A program made the position numbers and the translations under genes. A DNA stretch of 64,000 nt. Origin: Blasia pusilla. Lineage: Eukaryota > Marchantiophyta > Marchantiopsida > Blasiales. The DNA is taken from contig CM114272.1 in the NCBI GenBank assembly GCA_050084515.1, positions 50,964,001-51,028,000 on the forward strand. The letters run 5' to 3'. Positions 46,598-56,786 of the stretch are shown here, in pieces. Within the stretch, counting starts at the first letter, position 1. The number at the start of each line of letters is the position of its first letter. The notes beneath the pieces are model-generated. The model had not been told where the DNA came from. It saw only the letters and a program-made list of their open reading frames with translations, and ran no database searches.

Positions 46598-47005
46598 TGT
46601 CGTATAGTAAAATCAACCAATGTGTAAACTCCTTCGTCATTAAGTGTTAGATAGAGTTTCATTAGTATTAAGTAAATTGACTTAGAAAAAGGAGATTCTT
46701 ATGTTTAAACCTCTTTATGGTGCCTCTTTTATGCGGGCCCAACTTTAGGAAAAGGAGATAATAAATAAAAGATGACTTTATAAAAGTAAAGTAGTTGCTT
46801 TAATGAAAAGCAAAAGTAGTCTTGGTTGGTGGCTAGGTTAGTTGGGGTAATTTGGAAAATATCAAGTGGGTAAAAGAGGATATTTTGAAAGAGATAAGAG
46901 GAAATCTACTTGTGTCAAAATGTGATTGGCTAAGCCTTGAGAGGAAGCCATGTGGCACAAGATAAGATAAGCTCTATTTCGTACTCTTGTGGATCCCTTG
47001 TGAGT

Positions 47006-47017
47006 ATATAAAAAGGA
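47006..47017 (+). promoter_or_regulatory. TATA box in the gypsy 5' LTR
   Basis: TATATAAAAAGG, placed about 410 bp into the LTR, with the expected transcription start some 30 bp downstream. The same box is in the 3' LTR at about 54,529-54,540. Confidence 0.7.
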
Positions 47018-47350
47018 GGGACCTTCAAGGGTGGATCACCTTCTATTCCACATCTTGAGTCTCTCGTGTCTCTCTTGAGTGTATGGCTTTGGGATTTCTT
47101 GCTCTTCCAATGAGAGTGGATTATCCCTCTTGGGAGAGTAACTTGATCATGGTCTATTCTTCGAGAGGTTTCTAGAGTGTGGTGTGTGTGCGTGTGGGGA
47201 TGAGAGGTTTGTCACCGTAGAGGAGTTTAGTCATACTAAAATAGCGGATGTTTTGGCTTGTTACTTTCCCAATGAGAGTGGATTACCCCTCTTGGGAGAA
47301 TAACTCCGCCAAAACCCATTCTTGAGGAGAGTAGAGGATGTTTGTCAAGC

Positions 47351-47776
47351 ATGGATAGGAGTGGAGCACGAGCTGTGCCGGACTTTCCTTTCCTCAATCC
47401 TTACCATGTCAAGGTACTCTTTATAGATAGGCATTGGTTCACTCGTTATTTAATTTATCACTTTGGGGAGGCGTTCATGAACCAGGTCATGCAATCTCCA
47501 ACTCCGGTGATTCTTCCTATCGTCACATATGGAAGGACATGGGATTGTACTTTGTATGTCCTTATATAGCAATCCATGGATGTCAATAGGCCTGGTCAAG
47601 TAGGGTTTAACACTAGTTGTGCTATCTTCCTCGTGTACAAGCGTAAAATAGTTTATAGGGATTTTATAGTTAGGAATTTCGGGGTCCGATGTTACGAAGA
47701 AGTGATCGCCTCGGCACTTCCATTTGTGATACCTGTCGTGAGAGAATGGAGAGTGTACATCATAATTTTGTATTGA
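47351..47776 (+). CDS. Two small similar ORFs in one frame inside the 5' LTR
   Basis: ORF a runs from ATG 47,351 to TAG 47,567-47,569 (72 residues); ORF b runs from ATG 47,576 to 47,776 (66 residues) in the same frame, separated by TAG and two codons. The two look related: RYLIYHFG and RDFIVRNFG, followed at equal spacing by V..S..P...P.V...R. I do not recognise a domain family. Both are kept in the 3' LTR. They may be an LTR-encoded accessory protein duplicated in tandem, or chance frames; the mutual similarity favours the first. Confidence 0.45.
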
Positions 47777-47874
47777 AAAAGGAGAACTTATTAGAGAGTT
47801 CATCTTGCATTGACCGCATCTACCGTAGCTAGAAGGCCCGCCCTTGCTCGAAGAAAGATTCTCGACTCGACAAA

Positions 47875-47892
47875 TGGTGCTTCCACTGAGAG
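47875..47892 (+). promoter_or_regulatory. Primer binding site of the younger gypsy element
   Basis: TGGTGCTTCCACTGAGAG begins two bases after the 5' LTR, the usual place for a tRNA primer. The tRNA was not identified. Confidence 0.7.
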
Positions 47893-47938
47893 ATCTTTGA
47901 GGCGGTAGATTTTTTTTGCAAGTTGGAGTCTTATCAAG

Positions 47939-49277
47939 ATGACTACTTTTGGTAGCACTTCATCAATGGGAAGTGAGGGAGCTGAGGATCTTCTCCGAAC
48001 TTTGACAACATTGTTGAGCCAACAAGGAAGAGTTCACATAGGAGAGCAAAGATCAACAAGGGCTCTTCAAGCGATTGTAAAGAAGTTGGGGAGATTTGAT
48101 GGGAGGAACATCACCAAGTATGTTCGAGAGTACGTCTGTGAGATGGAGGTAAATCGTGTACCGGAAGGTGATATGGTGTCAAGTTTTGAGTTAACTGTAA
48201 TACTAGAGATTCATAGTCAAGTGAAGAAGTTGAGAGCAGAAAATCCAACCTTGTGGGAGGAGTATGAGCAGTTGCTGAAAGGAGAATTCTTCGATGATGA
48301 TGTGGATCGGGTGACTAAGAGAGTTTTCTAGAATGGATAGAGCAACGTCAAGGGAAGGGAATGACTCCAAATGAATTATTGCGTGAGTTTGAGAAGCGGT
48401 TTTTTCAGCTTTCTTCTTCCGAAAGAGCAACTCTAGACTTGAGGAAAACTGAGTTATTCCTTGAGGCGGCTGACGAGAATTTGGAGGACAAGCTTTTCAT
48501 AATGTTGGCGGACAAGACCAAAGAAGGAGGTGTCAGCACTAATTGGAAGAAAGTGGAAGAAGCTGTTGCTATTCTTACAAAGCAAAATCGAAGTAGAGGT
48601 AGAACCGCACTATTCAAGTCGGAGGTATTAATTTCAAATCCATTGCCTAAACCCGTTTCAACAAAACTTGAAGATTCCGCTATAGATGAGTTGGTGAAAG
48701 GTTTGAGAGAATTGAGAGTAGAAATGGCAGAGATTAAACTTGATAGGAATCCTAGTGTTGGTACTTCTTCGACAAGTAGGAACTTTGTGAGAAGATGTAT
48801 ATGGTGTGATAGTGTTGAGCATCAACGTCGAGAATGTGAGGAGTTTTCAGAAGCTCTTAGGAATGGAATAGTAAACTTCAAAGATGGGAAGATTCATTCA
48901 ACACAGAATGGTATGCCGTTGAATACCAACTTTGGTAGAGGAGGAATGAAAGGCTTAGTGAGAAGTCAAGTAGGAGTTGCCACTACGGCATTAGATTCTG
49001 ATACCTTTGCAGTAAAAATAGAAGCGCCTATTGTATCTGTAGCTAAAAGTGAATCATTACAATTTCCTCGAGAAGTGATGATACGAGGGGCAGAGACTAT
49101 CCGTCATCTGACTGGATGGGATGATCCAGTGGACGTTGGGTGTGTTAAAGCATACCTAGCACAAGAGAAAGATGTGAGTTGGCAAGATGCTAGTGTGGAG
49201 GAGAAGAGAAGACGCGACAATGATGGTGCTGATCTCGAGGAAGCTGCAAGAAGAGCAAGGACCGTAAGAAGGAAAGG
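47939..49277 (+). pseudogene. Gag of the younger gypsy element (frameshifted and cut)
   Basis: The first frame, 47,939-48,331 (130 residues, with LGRFDGRNITKYVREYVCEM), is the Gag core. A one-base shift near 48,320-48,330 moves reading to the second frame, 48,361 onward, with ELLREFEKRFFQLSSSERA and a zinc knuckle CIWCDSVEHQRREC (C-X2-C-X4-H-X4-C). At 49,277 coding is cut by the 999-bp LTR-like insertion; the last 16 or so residues of the open frame belong to that insertion. Confidence 0.88.
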
Positions 49278-50276
49278 TGTCGCGACCCTCATGACCAAAC
49301 AAGTGCCAAGCGGAACATCGGAACATTAGCGGGCTCACGCTAAGATGGTTTGCGCGTTGGAGTTGTCTCAAAGAGGAGACAAGAGACGAGACGCGAGCAA
49401 GAAGTCACGTTTCAGATGTGATGGTCGCAACTCAGAAACCTGGACCAAACGCGGAATGAGACTTGAAAGAAGTCGAGTCTAGGAAGTGGGTTACCAAAGG
49501 AAAGATCCGGATTTGGAACGCCACTTGCGTTTGAGAGTTTCCGACTGTATTTATGGCCATAACTTTTAGCGCCGAGATGCGTTTGGAACAAATAAGAGTG
49601 CGTTGGAAAGCTTATGAAGAGCCGGTTCAAAAACACCAAAGATCGTTGCAAACGCATAAGCAGCGGCCGAGATACGACCCGAAAACGACTGTAAGTGGAG
49701 TCGGGTTGAGGGCCACAATGAAGGGCCCGAACCTCTTTTCCCAAAGGGGAAGGGTTATTGGAGAACCCTAGAAGTACTAGTAAGGGGAAGGTCTCGAGAG
49801 TGCTTGGAACCCAAACCCCACTTTTGCGCGCCGTGGGCGGCTCAAGGGCATGGAACGAACGCGAGTTTGGGCGTTGGGTTGGAAAACCTGCACCAAGTCC
49901 ATTGAGGCGATTTTAGACATCCCTCTTGGATTTCACGCCGCGACTCAATTACTTGGGTCTCAGTTCGGAACTCACACGAGGACCGTTGAACAGTTGGGAT
50001 CGCTAGGCGTGCAAGTGCCGTTTCAGATCCCTGGACTAACCAGGAAGTCTGTTCCAAGTCTTGAAGGACTTGCCATGTGTTGGGAGCTAGGAACTAAGGA
50101 AGTTTGAGCTTGATGAGACGCCGAGTTTAGGACTCGGTGGGTTGGAACGCCGGTTGGCCAAACCCGACTAACGAGAGTGCGTGTTTGGGTGCAGATCGGC
50201 GATGAGTTCGTGACCTACTGAACGCACGCTTCCGCAACACTAAAGATTGACGTTCAAGGAGAGTAGGGGCGCGACA
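49278..50276 (+). mobile_element. Solo-LTR-like insertion of 999 bp
   Basis: Starts TGTCGCGACCCTC, ends GTAGGGGCGCGACA (inverted ends) and has the 5-bp duplication aaagg on both sides (49,273-49,277 and 50,277-50,281). No coding domain. A diverged relative in the opposite direction lies at 61,089-62,073. A solo LTR left by recombination fits best; a TIR transposon is less likely because of the 5-bp duplication and TG...CA ends. Confidence 0.85.
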
Positions 50277-50333
50277 AAAGGGCAACCAGAGGCGCAACCA
50301 TGAAGAGAAGAAGGGTCTTCTACGTCTGAATCT

Positions 50334-51240
50334 ATGATGGATTCTCAAATGAAAGAAGGTGGAATGAAGGAGAAAGAATTGAGGTCTTCCCACAAGACCA
50401 AGGGTAAGACTCCTACATACAAGTTGCAGTCTGATATAGAGACAAGCACGAATTTAAAGGAGATTCTTGAGGAGAGGATTTTGGATGCGAAAATAGAGTT
50501 TTCTTTAAGGGAAGTCTTGGGAATAGCCAAACGTGACTTTCATGAGTTGATCATAGATGTGATCAAAAGGAAAAGGCAGATGACTGCGGATATGGTGATG
50601 GTGAGGGCATTGGATACTGACATCACAGAAGAAGAAGAAGATGAAGAGCTTTGCCAAGTTTTTGGACAAAAGCTTGACTTACAAGGAGAAGAGGCGAGAG
50701 TAGGAGAAGCCTTGACAGAACAAGGTGAAGAAAGGCACAATGGTGGACACTATTCTCGATCATATTGGGCGCGTGCAACGACGGAGGCTAGAGTTCGACT
50801 TGGCTCTCTTCAAGAGTCAGTTCTGGCTCTCGTTGATCATGGTTCGGGGATCAACATCATGTCTCGAAGTGTATACGACAAAGGGATGTGGCCAATTGAT
50901 ACAGGGCATGGATGGGTACTACGAGCGGCTAACAACCAGAAAGGTGAACTCTATGGTGCTTGTCCATCCGTCAAAACTCGTATCGGAGATGTGTTGATTG
51001 AGCAAAATTTCTTTGTTCAGAATGGAGCTGCTTATCCTGTGATTCTTGGGTAACCTTACATCACAGCATCTAGAATGGAGATCAAAGTCATGGATGATGG
51101 GTCTCATTATGCCCGTATTAGAAGTCAGGATGGAACAAGATCAGTTCAATTCCTCACTGTACGAGTAGGTGATGAAAGGAATAGAGAGAAGTTGAGAGAT
51201 GGTCCTATGAAGGTAGAGAAAGAGTTTTCGGATTTTTAGT
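50334..51240 (+). pseudogene. Protease region of the younger gypsy element
   Basis: 50,334-51,053 ends with the retropepsin core: ALVDHGSGINIMS (active site D-H-G instead of D-T/S-G) and NGAAYPVILG. The following PYITASRMEIKVMDDGS is in the same frame after a TAA (51,051-51,053), probably a changed CAA. The protein continues to about 51,238 and would process Gag-Pol. Confidence 0.82.
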
Positions 51241-52028
51241 TAGCACTCCTGTAGAGCGGGAATATGGGGATGCAGAGAAAAGAAAGAGTCTTCCGCTAGC
51301 AGAAGGGAAAGAATCATATATGTTTAGGTGTGGGTTTTCTCAATGTTTTTCTTCGTGGTCTAGTAGATTCCAAATGATGAAAGAAATGAATGAAAAGAAA
51401 AGGCGTTTTATGAAAAAAAAGGAGGGTTTGTTAAAATGTGAGGGTGTTCTATTAGATGAAGAGTTCATTAGTGGGATGTATGAAGAAGAGGGTTTTGGAG
51501 ATAGTCTTGAAGAGGTGTTTACCCAGATGAACACCGATTCGAAGGATACAAGTGTGATTACAATTCACTCGCGTGAGTTGCATGAAGAGATATTAAGGTT
51601 CATGGAAGGAGAAAATGAATATGAATCTACGGAGAAGGAAGCGGATGGGCACGGGTTTGAGTCTGACGAACATCCCATGGAGGCACAAGTGCACACAAAA
51701 TACAAGACAGTGGCCCGGAAGGTGAAACCAATGGCTACTCAACTACAAGAGGGGTGTGGGAGACAAGTAGAACGTGCATCAATGGAGCCAAGTCTGCGGG
51801 ATGTCAAGAAGATAGGACACAAGTTCAAGAGACGCTAGAAATCTGCAAATCGGAGGGGTGAGTTTCTCACGAGAAATTGAAAGAAAATGCTTTGGGGAGA
51901 TGTTAAGGAGACATGGTAAGGCTTTCTCTTTTACAACACAAGAAATTGGTTGTGTAGACACAGTATGGTGGCACTGATGGTAATGGTCCACATGTGCCTT
52001 GGGATTTTACCACGAGCTATGATTCCAA
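51241..52028 (+). pseudogene. Protease-RT linker of the younger gypsy element
   Basis: The frame 51,320-51,838 is Glu/Lys-rich and charged (KKEGLLKCEGVLLDEEFISG), as in the spacer between protease and RT in this family; the remainder to 52,028 is broken. No catalytic motif. Confidence 0.6.
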
Positions 52029-52713
52029 ATGATTGAGTTATTGAAGGAGAAGATGCAGATGGGTATCTTAGAGCCATCTACCCATCGATGGTTCTTTGGA
52101 AGAAATCAGGAGCTCTCCGGTTCATTCAAGATATGCAACCGGCAAATAAGGCATTCGAAATATAGAATTGAAGTAGACTTTTGCAACCCGTGCTATCTAT
52201 TCTATAGGAGACTTGCACTCAGGATATGATCAATTTCAATTAGCTACAGAGAGTAGAGATATTACCACTTTGCGCACTCCACTTGGGCTTGTAAGAATGT
52301 GCACATTACCTCAAGGAGCAACAAATTTTGTCGCTCACATGCAGAGTGCAATGAATAAGATCTTGAGAGAGTTCATTCCTGAGAAAACCATTCCTTTTAT
52401 AGATGATATCCCTATAAAGGGGTGTGCAATAGAAGATAGGATTGAGAGGGTTGTGAAAGATGGGTGTAGAAAGTTTGTGTTTGATCATATTCGAGATGTG
52501 GATATGATCCTAACAAGACTAGAAGAGGTCAATCTTACTCTTTCTGGAGAAAAGTGTAGCTTTGGGGTTCCTCAGATTGTGGTAGTGGGTCATCTTTGTG
52601 GAGAGTTTGGCCGAAAACCAAATCCAGCAAAAGTTGATGTCATTGGGAGGATACGAGAATGGGAAAACATCACCGAAGTGAGAAGGTTTTTAGGAGCTTG
52701 TGAGGTGGCATAG
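52029..52713 (+). pseudogene. Reverse transcriptase of the younger gypsy element (truncated)
   Basis: A broken N-terminal part (52,029-52,229) is followed by a clear frame 52,213-52,713 with HSGYDQFQLATESRDITTLR, TLPQGATNFVAHMQ, PFIDDI (catalytic box FIDD) and the thumb region NPAKVDVIGRIREWENITEV, RRFLGAC. Coding stops at 52,713, and integrase sequence follows at once; the RNase H domain is absent. Confidence 0.9.
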
Positions 52714-52739
52714 AGGATGTTCTAGCCTTCAAAGAGGAT

Positions 52740-53683
52740 TTGTATGAGGGCAGGTTAAAAGAAATTGGGCGCTATTTAAGCACTCTGCAAAGAGATGGAG
52801 GATGGACAGAAAAGTTCTTCAAGGAGATTTGGCACAAGGCGTATGGCTATCTACTACAAGATGGATATCTTTGGAAAAGGCCAAAGAGGAAAGATGGAAT
52901 GCCCTTGAGGGTGGTGGATGACAATGGGACAAAAATGCAAGTGCTCAAAGAATTCCACAATTCTTTATGGGCAGGTCACAGAGGTACTTGGGCAACTTTC
53001 ACCAAGATAAAAGAGAGGTATTGGTGGAAAGGCCTATATAAGGATGTTGAGAGATATGTTGGGTCGTGTGTTGAATGTCAGTTTCAATCAAAAATCAGGG
53101 TGAGAGATGGACTTAAACCCACGTATCCTTTGTCTATTCATCATCAATGGGTTATAGATCTAGTTGCTATGCCACTAGGTCTTTGGGAATCGTTACTGGT
53201 CCTAGACGAGAAGAGTTGTCCAACTTTGTAGAAGGGAGGGCTTTACGGGCTAAAACAAGAGAGCCTATATGTCGTTTTATTCTAGAGGATATTGTTGCTA
53301 GATATGGGAGTGTCGGGAGAATCCGTGCAGATAGAGGTGAGTTGAATGCGGAGGAAGCACGAGAGTTCTTCAGGAGATATGGAGTCCAGTTGAGATTAAC
53401 AACCTCCATGAATCCGGAGGCAAACGGCAAGAGCGAAAGGGGACATCCGCCAATCATTCAAGCATTGGTAAAGGCGTGTGGAGATCGTTATGCTGATTGG
53501 CCTAGATTACTTCCATTTTCTTTATGGGCAAATAGAACCACTCAGAGCACCGTTATAGGGTTCATGCCTACAGAGTTGATGACAGGTCAAAAGCCGATAA
53601 TGCTAGCAGAAGGAGATATACCCACTTGGATGGGTTTGTCGTGGGAAGACGGGCTCAATAGGGAAGAGCTCCTAGCACTTTGA
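52740..53683 (+). pseudogene. Integrase of the younger gypsy element (one frameshift)
   Basis: 52,740-53,231 has the zinc-binding HHCC part (LKEFHNSLWAGHRGTW ... SCVECQ) and the first catalytic Asp in WVIDLVAMPLG. After a shift near 53,190 the frame to 53,683 has GRIRADRGELNAEEAREFF (second Asp) and NPEANGKSERGHPP (Glu). The element inserts its DNA copy with this enzyme. Confidence 0.92.
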
Positions 53684-54055
53684 ATGCAGCAGCTAGAGCG
53701 GCGGGAAGAGGATATTGCAGAAGCGTTGGTCAGAATGAAGGAAGCAATGTTGAAAAATAAGGAGCGCTTCGACAAAACTCATCGACTTCGGAAGGAGCCG
53801 ATAAGAGAAGGAGATTGGGTCTTGGTGCACGACAACAGCCTTGACAACCAGCATAGTACAATTAAGAAGTTTGCACGTCGTTGGTTTGGTCCATATGTTG
53901 TAGTCTTTGCTTTTGACAATGCCATTTACAAACTACGTGAACTAGATGGCACAATTCTCATTTGCCCATTCTGGGAAAAAAGGGTCAAGATTTTCCGTAG
54001 ACGTGAAGGATTTCTTGATTTCGATTCAATATGTCTAGAGGCACAACATAAGTAA
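53684..54055 (+). pseudogene. Integrase C-terminal domain of the younger gypsy element
   Basis: Same frame as the preceding part after a TGA at 53,681-53,683. It contains NKERFDKTHRLRKEPIREGD, the GPY/F-type motif RRWFGPYVV and IYKLRELDGT, the usual end of gypsy integrase. No chromodomain follows. Confidence 0.85.
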
Positions 54056-54107
54056 GTCTATAGCAAGAAGTCTTGATGTTTTCGGCACATACCGGAGGAT
54101 GTGCAGG

Positions 54108-54121
54108 TTTGAGGGGGTGAA
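54108..54121 (+). promoter_or_regulatory. Polypurine tract of the younger gypsy element
   Basis: TTTGAGGGGGTGAA directly precedes the 3' LTR, the expected site for priming plus-strand synthesis. Confidence 0.8.
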
Positions 54122-55396
54122 TGTCGTATAGTAAAATCAACCAGTGTGTAAACTCCTTCGTCATTAAGTGTTAGATAGAGTTTCATTAGTATTAAGTAAA
54201 TTGACTTAGAAAAAGGAGATTCTTATGTTTAAACCTCTTTATGGTGCCTCTTTTATGCGGGCCCAACTTTAAGAAAAGGAGATAATAAATAAAAGATGAC
54301 TTTATAAAAGTAAAGTAGTTGCTTTAATGAAAAGCAAAAGTAGTCTTGGTTGGTGGCTAGGTTAGTTGGGGTAATTTGGAAAATATCAAGTGGGTAAAAG
54401 AGGATATTTTGAAAGAGATAAGAGGAAATCTACTTGTGTCAAAATGTGATTGGCTAAGCCTTGAGAGGAAGCCATGTGGCACAAGATAAGATAAGCTCTA
54501 TTTCGTACTCTTGTGGATCCCTTGTGAGTATATAAAAAGGAGGGACCTTCAAGGGTGGATCACCTTCTATTCCACATCTTGAGTCTCTCGTGTCTCTCTT
54601 GAGTGTATGGCTTTGGGATTGCTTGCTCTTCCAATGAGAGTGGATCACCCCTCTTGGGAGAGTAACTTGATCATGGTCTATTCTTCGAGAGGTTTCTAGA
54701 GTGTGGTGTGTGTGCGTGTGGGGATGAGAGGTTTGTCACCGTAGAGGAGTTTAGTCATACTAAAATAGCGGATGTTTTGGCTTGTTACTTTCCCAATGAG
54801 AGTGGATTACCCCTCTTGGGAGAATAACTCCGCCAAAACCCATTCTTGAGGAGAGTAGAGGATGTTTGTCAAGCATGGATAGGGGTGGAGCACGAGCTGT
54901 GCCCGACTTTCCTTTCCTCAATCCTTACCATGTCAAGGTACTCTTTATAGATAGGCATTGGTTCACTCGTTATTTAATTTATCACTTTGGGGAGGCGTTC
55001 ATGAACCAGGTCATGCAATCTCCAACTCCGGTGATTCTTCCTATCGTCACATATGGAAGGACATGGGATTGTACTTTGTATGTCCTTATATAGCGATCCA
55101 TGGATGTCAATAGGCCTGGTCAAGTAGGGTTTAACACTAGTTGTGCTATCTTCCTCGTGTACAAGCGTAAAATAGTTTATAGGGATTTTATAGTTAGGAA
55201 TTTCGGGGTCCGATGTTACGAAGAAGTGATCGCCTCGGCACTTCCATTTGTGATACCTGTCGTGAGAGAATGGAGAGTGTACATCATAATTTTGTATTGA
55301 AAAAGGAGAACTTATGAGAGAGTTCACCTTGCATCGACCGCATCTACCGCAGCTAGAAGGCCCGCCCTTGCTCGAAGAAAGATTCTCGACTCGACA
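54122..55396 (+). repeat. 3' LTR of the younger gypsy element
   Basis: Same length as the 5' LTR (1,275 bp), with about 12 single-base differences by eye, mostly transitions. It holds the same TATA box and the same two ORFs (54,875-55,300). Confidence 0.93.
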
Positions 55397-56024
55397 ACGC
55401 TCCACTCTCGCATAAGCCCTCCGTAATACCTTATGTGGTACCAAGTTGGTCCACCAAAGACGCGGGTGGTGTGTTGTAGAACCTACACTCGCCGCATCGA
55501 ACAACACTATCGGGCCGATCCATGCGCGTACCTGATGTGCAATCGTCACCACGCGGGACCTCGAGTCGTCCAAAATTGGCACATTGTCCAAAATATATGC
55601 TGGAGGACGAGGCTGATGCTCATGTAAATGTCGCAAGATCCGCATCATCTCCCAAAACAACCTGGACCGAGTGTGAGCTAATCCGCTATCTTGTCCAGCA
55701 CTCGATTGGTCATGACACGGCCAACCAACAATGACCAAGTCTATGGTCCCTACTCGCTCCAATACCTGCGGCCCCAACAATGAAATGTCCCTGAATGGCG
55801 GACGCAGACAACAAGTTGGGAAAACAGAGGCGTAATAGCGCCACATCGTGAAGTGAAACGTGTCTCGCAACATCATCAATCTCCACATATAGGTACTGCT
55901 GCACGCATACTCCTGAGTGCAAAAAAATAGCTAACCCAATGCTGATCCCTCCAAAGAGATCCAACACCCAAATACCCTCCTTTGGGATGCACCACACAAT
56001 CGGGGTGGTGTCCAAAGGGGTCAT
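55397..56024 (-). pseudogene. DNA (cytosine-5) methyltransferase domain of a gypsy retrotransposon, N-terminal part
   Basis: Minus-strand frames 56,024-55,790 and then, after a one-base shift, to 55,397. Motif I: WVLDLFGGISIGLAIFL (SAM binding). Motif IV: VIVGWPCHDQSSAG, with the catalytic Cys in PCH instead of PCQ/PCN. Then TRSRLFWEMMRIL, motif VI YILDNVP (DNV instead of ENV) and motif VIII-like DAASVG, HPRLWWTN. The spacing resembles DNMT3/DRM enzymes. The domain sits directly after the protease in the same frame (one TAG between) and before the RT. Continued at 46,597. Enzymes of this class add a methyl group to cytosine C5 in DNA; this copy is dead through the shift and insertion. Confidence 0.88.
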
Positions 56025-56042
56025 AGGAGCACTCCTGCCTAC

Positions 56043-56786
56043 CTAGGGTTCCTTTGACCCATCACACTCTAGTGCAAGCGTCTCGCTCCACGCGATCTGC
56101 ACATGCTCAGTGGCTAAGCGTCGAAGCTCCTCACTCGAGCCCCAAAGAGGCACCTCTCCTCCACAGACTGATGCGGCTACCATGACACTCCTCTCCATAG
56201 AAATTTCAGGAACGGGAGTATCCTCTGCATGGACATGACCCTCAATCAAATCACTAGGCCAAGTGATGGCACTACTAAATGCTGCTAAAGTTGCCATCTC
56301 TCCTGGCCGTCGCTCAATCACTACATCTGTGAATCGAACGGGTAATGAGCTAAGGTGCCCATCACCTGACTGCCATCTTGGTCTGTAGGACGCTAACTCC
56401 TCCCAGTAATCCACAGAAAATCCCATCGAGTATAATACTGCTCCACCAACCAAGACATCGTAGAACTCTGCATCAGTCACTATCGCCTTGGCTCGCACCA
56501 TAGACTCATCTGTAGGATATCCCGGGCGAATCCTCATCACAACCTTATGTTGGGTGATATATTGTGTGGTACACGCTCCACCTAAGGATTTCTGTATCCG
56601 AAATGGACAATGCTCCACATTGGCTCTCGTCAAGCCCAATCCTCTGAATGACACTTTCCCCAACATCAGGGGTTGCCCTCCTGAATCCAACAAGACGCGC
56701 TGTGGATCAAAAGCTCTACCTCCGAGACTCACCAACGGGAAGACCTCTCCTCGATTATCCAGCAACACAACACCAGGAGAAGCCAT
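56043..56786 (-). pseudogene. Protease region of the methyltransferase-bearing gypsy element
   Basis: 247-residue frame with a retropepsin-like layout: VLLDSGGQPLMLGKV (active site D-S-G) and YDVLVGGAVLYSMGF as the second conserved strand, followed by a spacer of about 100 residues. It ends with TAG at 56,043-56,045; six codons further in the same frame is the methyltransferase ATG (56,024), so protease and methyltransferase were probably one polyprotein. Confidence 0.82.

Larger units (their letters stand above)
46598..47872 (+). repeat. 5' LTR of the younger gypsy element
   Basis: Starts TGTCGTATAG and ends CTCGACTCGACA. Contains a TATA box at about 47,006-47,017 and two similar 40-bp blocks (about 47,105-47,143 and 47,267-47,308, sharing CCAATGAGAGTGGATTA and CCTCTTGGGAGA). 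Unusually it also contains two open frames, listed separately. Confidence 0.93.
46598..55396 (+). mobile_element. Younger Ty3/gypsy element inserted in the methyltransferase part
   Basis: 8.8 kb with LTRs of exactly 1,275 bp each (46,598-47,872 and 54,122-55,396), ends TGTCG...CGACA, a primer site at 47,875 and a polypurine tract before the right LTR. Flanks are acgt and acgc, a 4-bp duplication with one change. Order: gag with zinc knuckle, protease, RT, integrase. RNase H is missing between RT and integrase, and gag, protease and integrase have shifts or stops. The LTRs differ at about 12 sites by eye, so the insertion is recent although the internal part is defective. Confidence 0.92.

Noticed and set aside
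49278-50276. 999-bp insertion as a TIR DNA transposon
   Set aside because: Ends are inverted, but TG...CA termini, a 5-bp duplication and the lack of transposase fit a solo LTR better; kept as LTR-like.
54974-55396. C-terminal extension of the methyltransferase frame into the LTR on the minus strand
   Set aside because: Those residues come from the antisense of the inserted gypsy LTR and are not part of the enzyme; the real continuation is at 46,597.
55397-56024. Methyltransferase as bacterial restriction-modification contamination
   Set aside because: It lies between protease and RT of a gypsy element, shares the protease frame, occurs in several decayed copies and resembles DNMT3/DRM enzymes.
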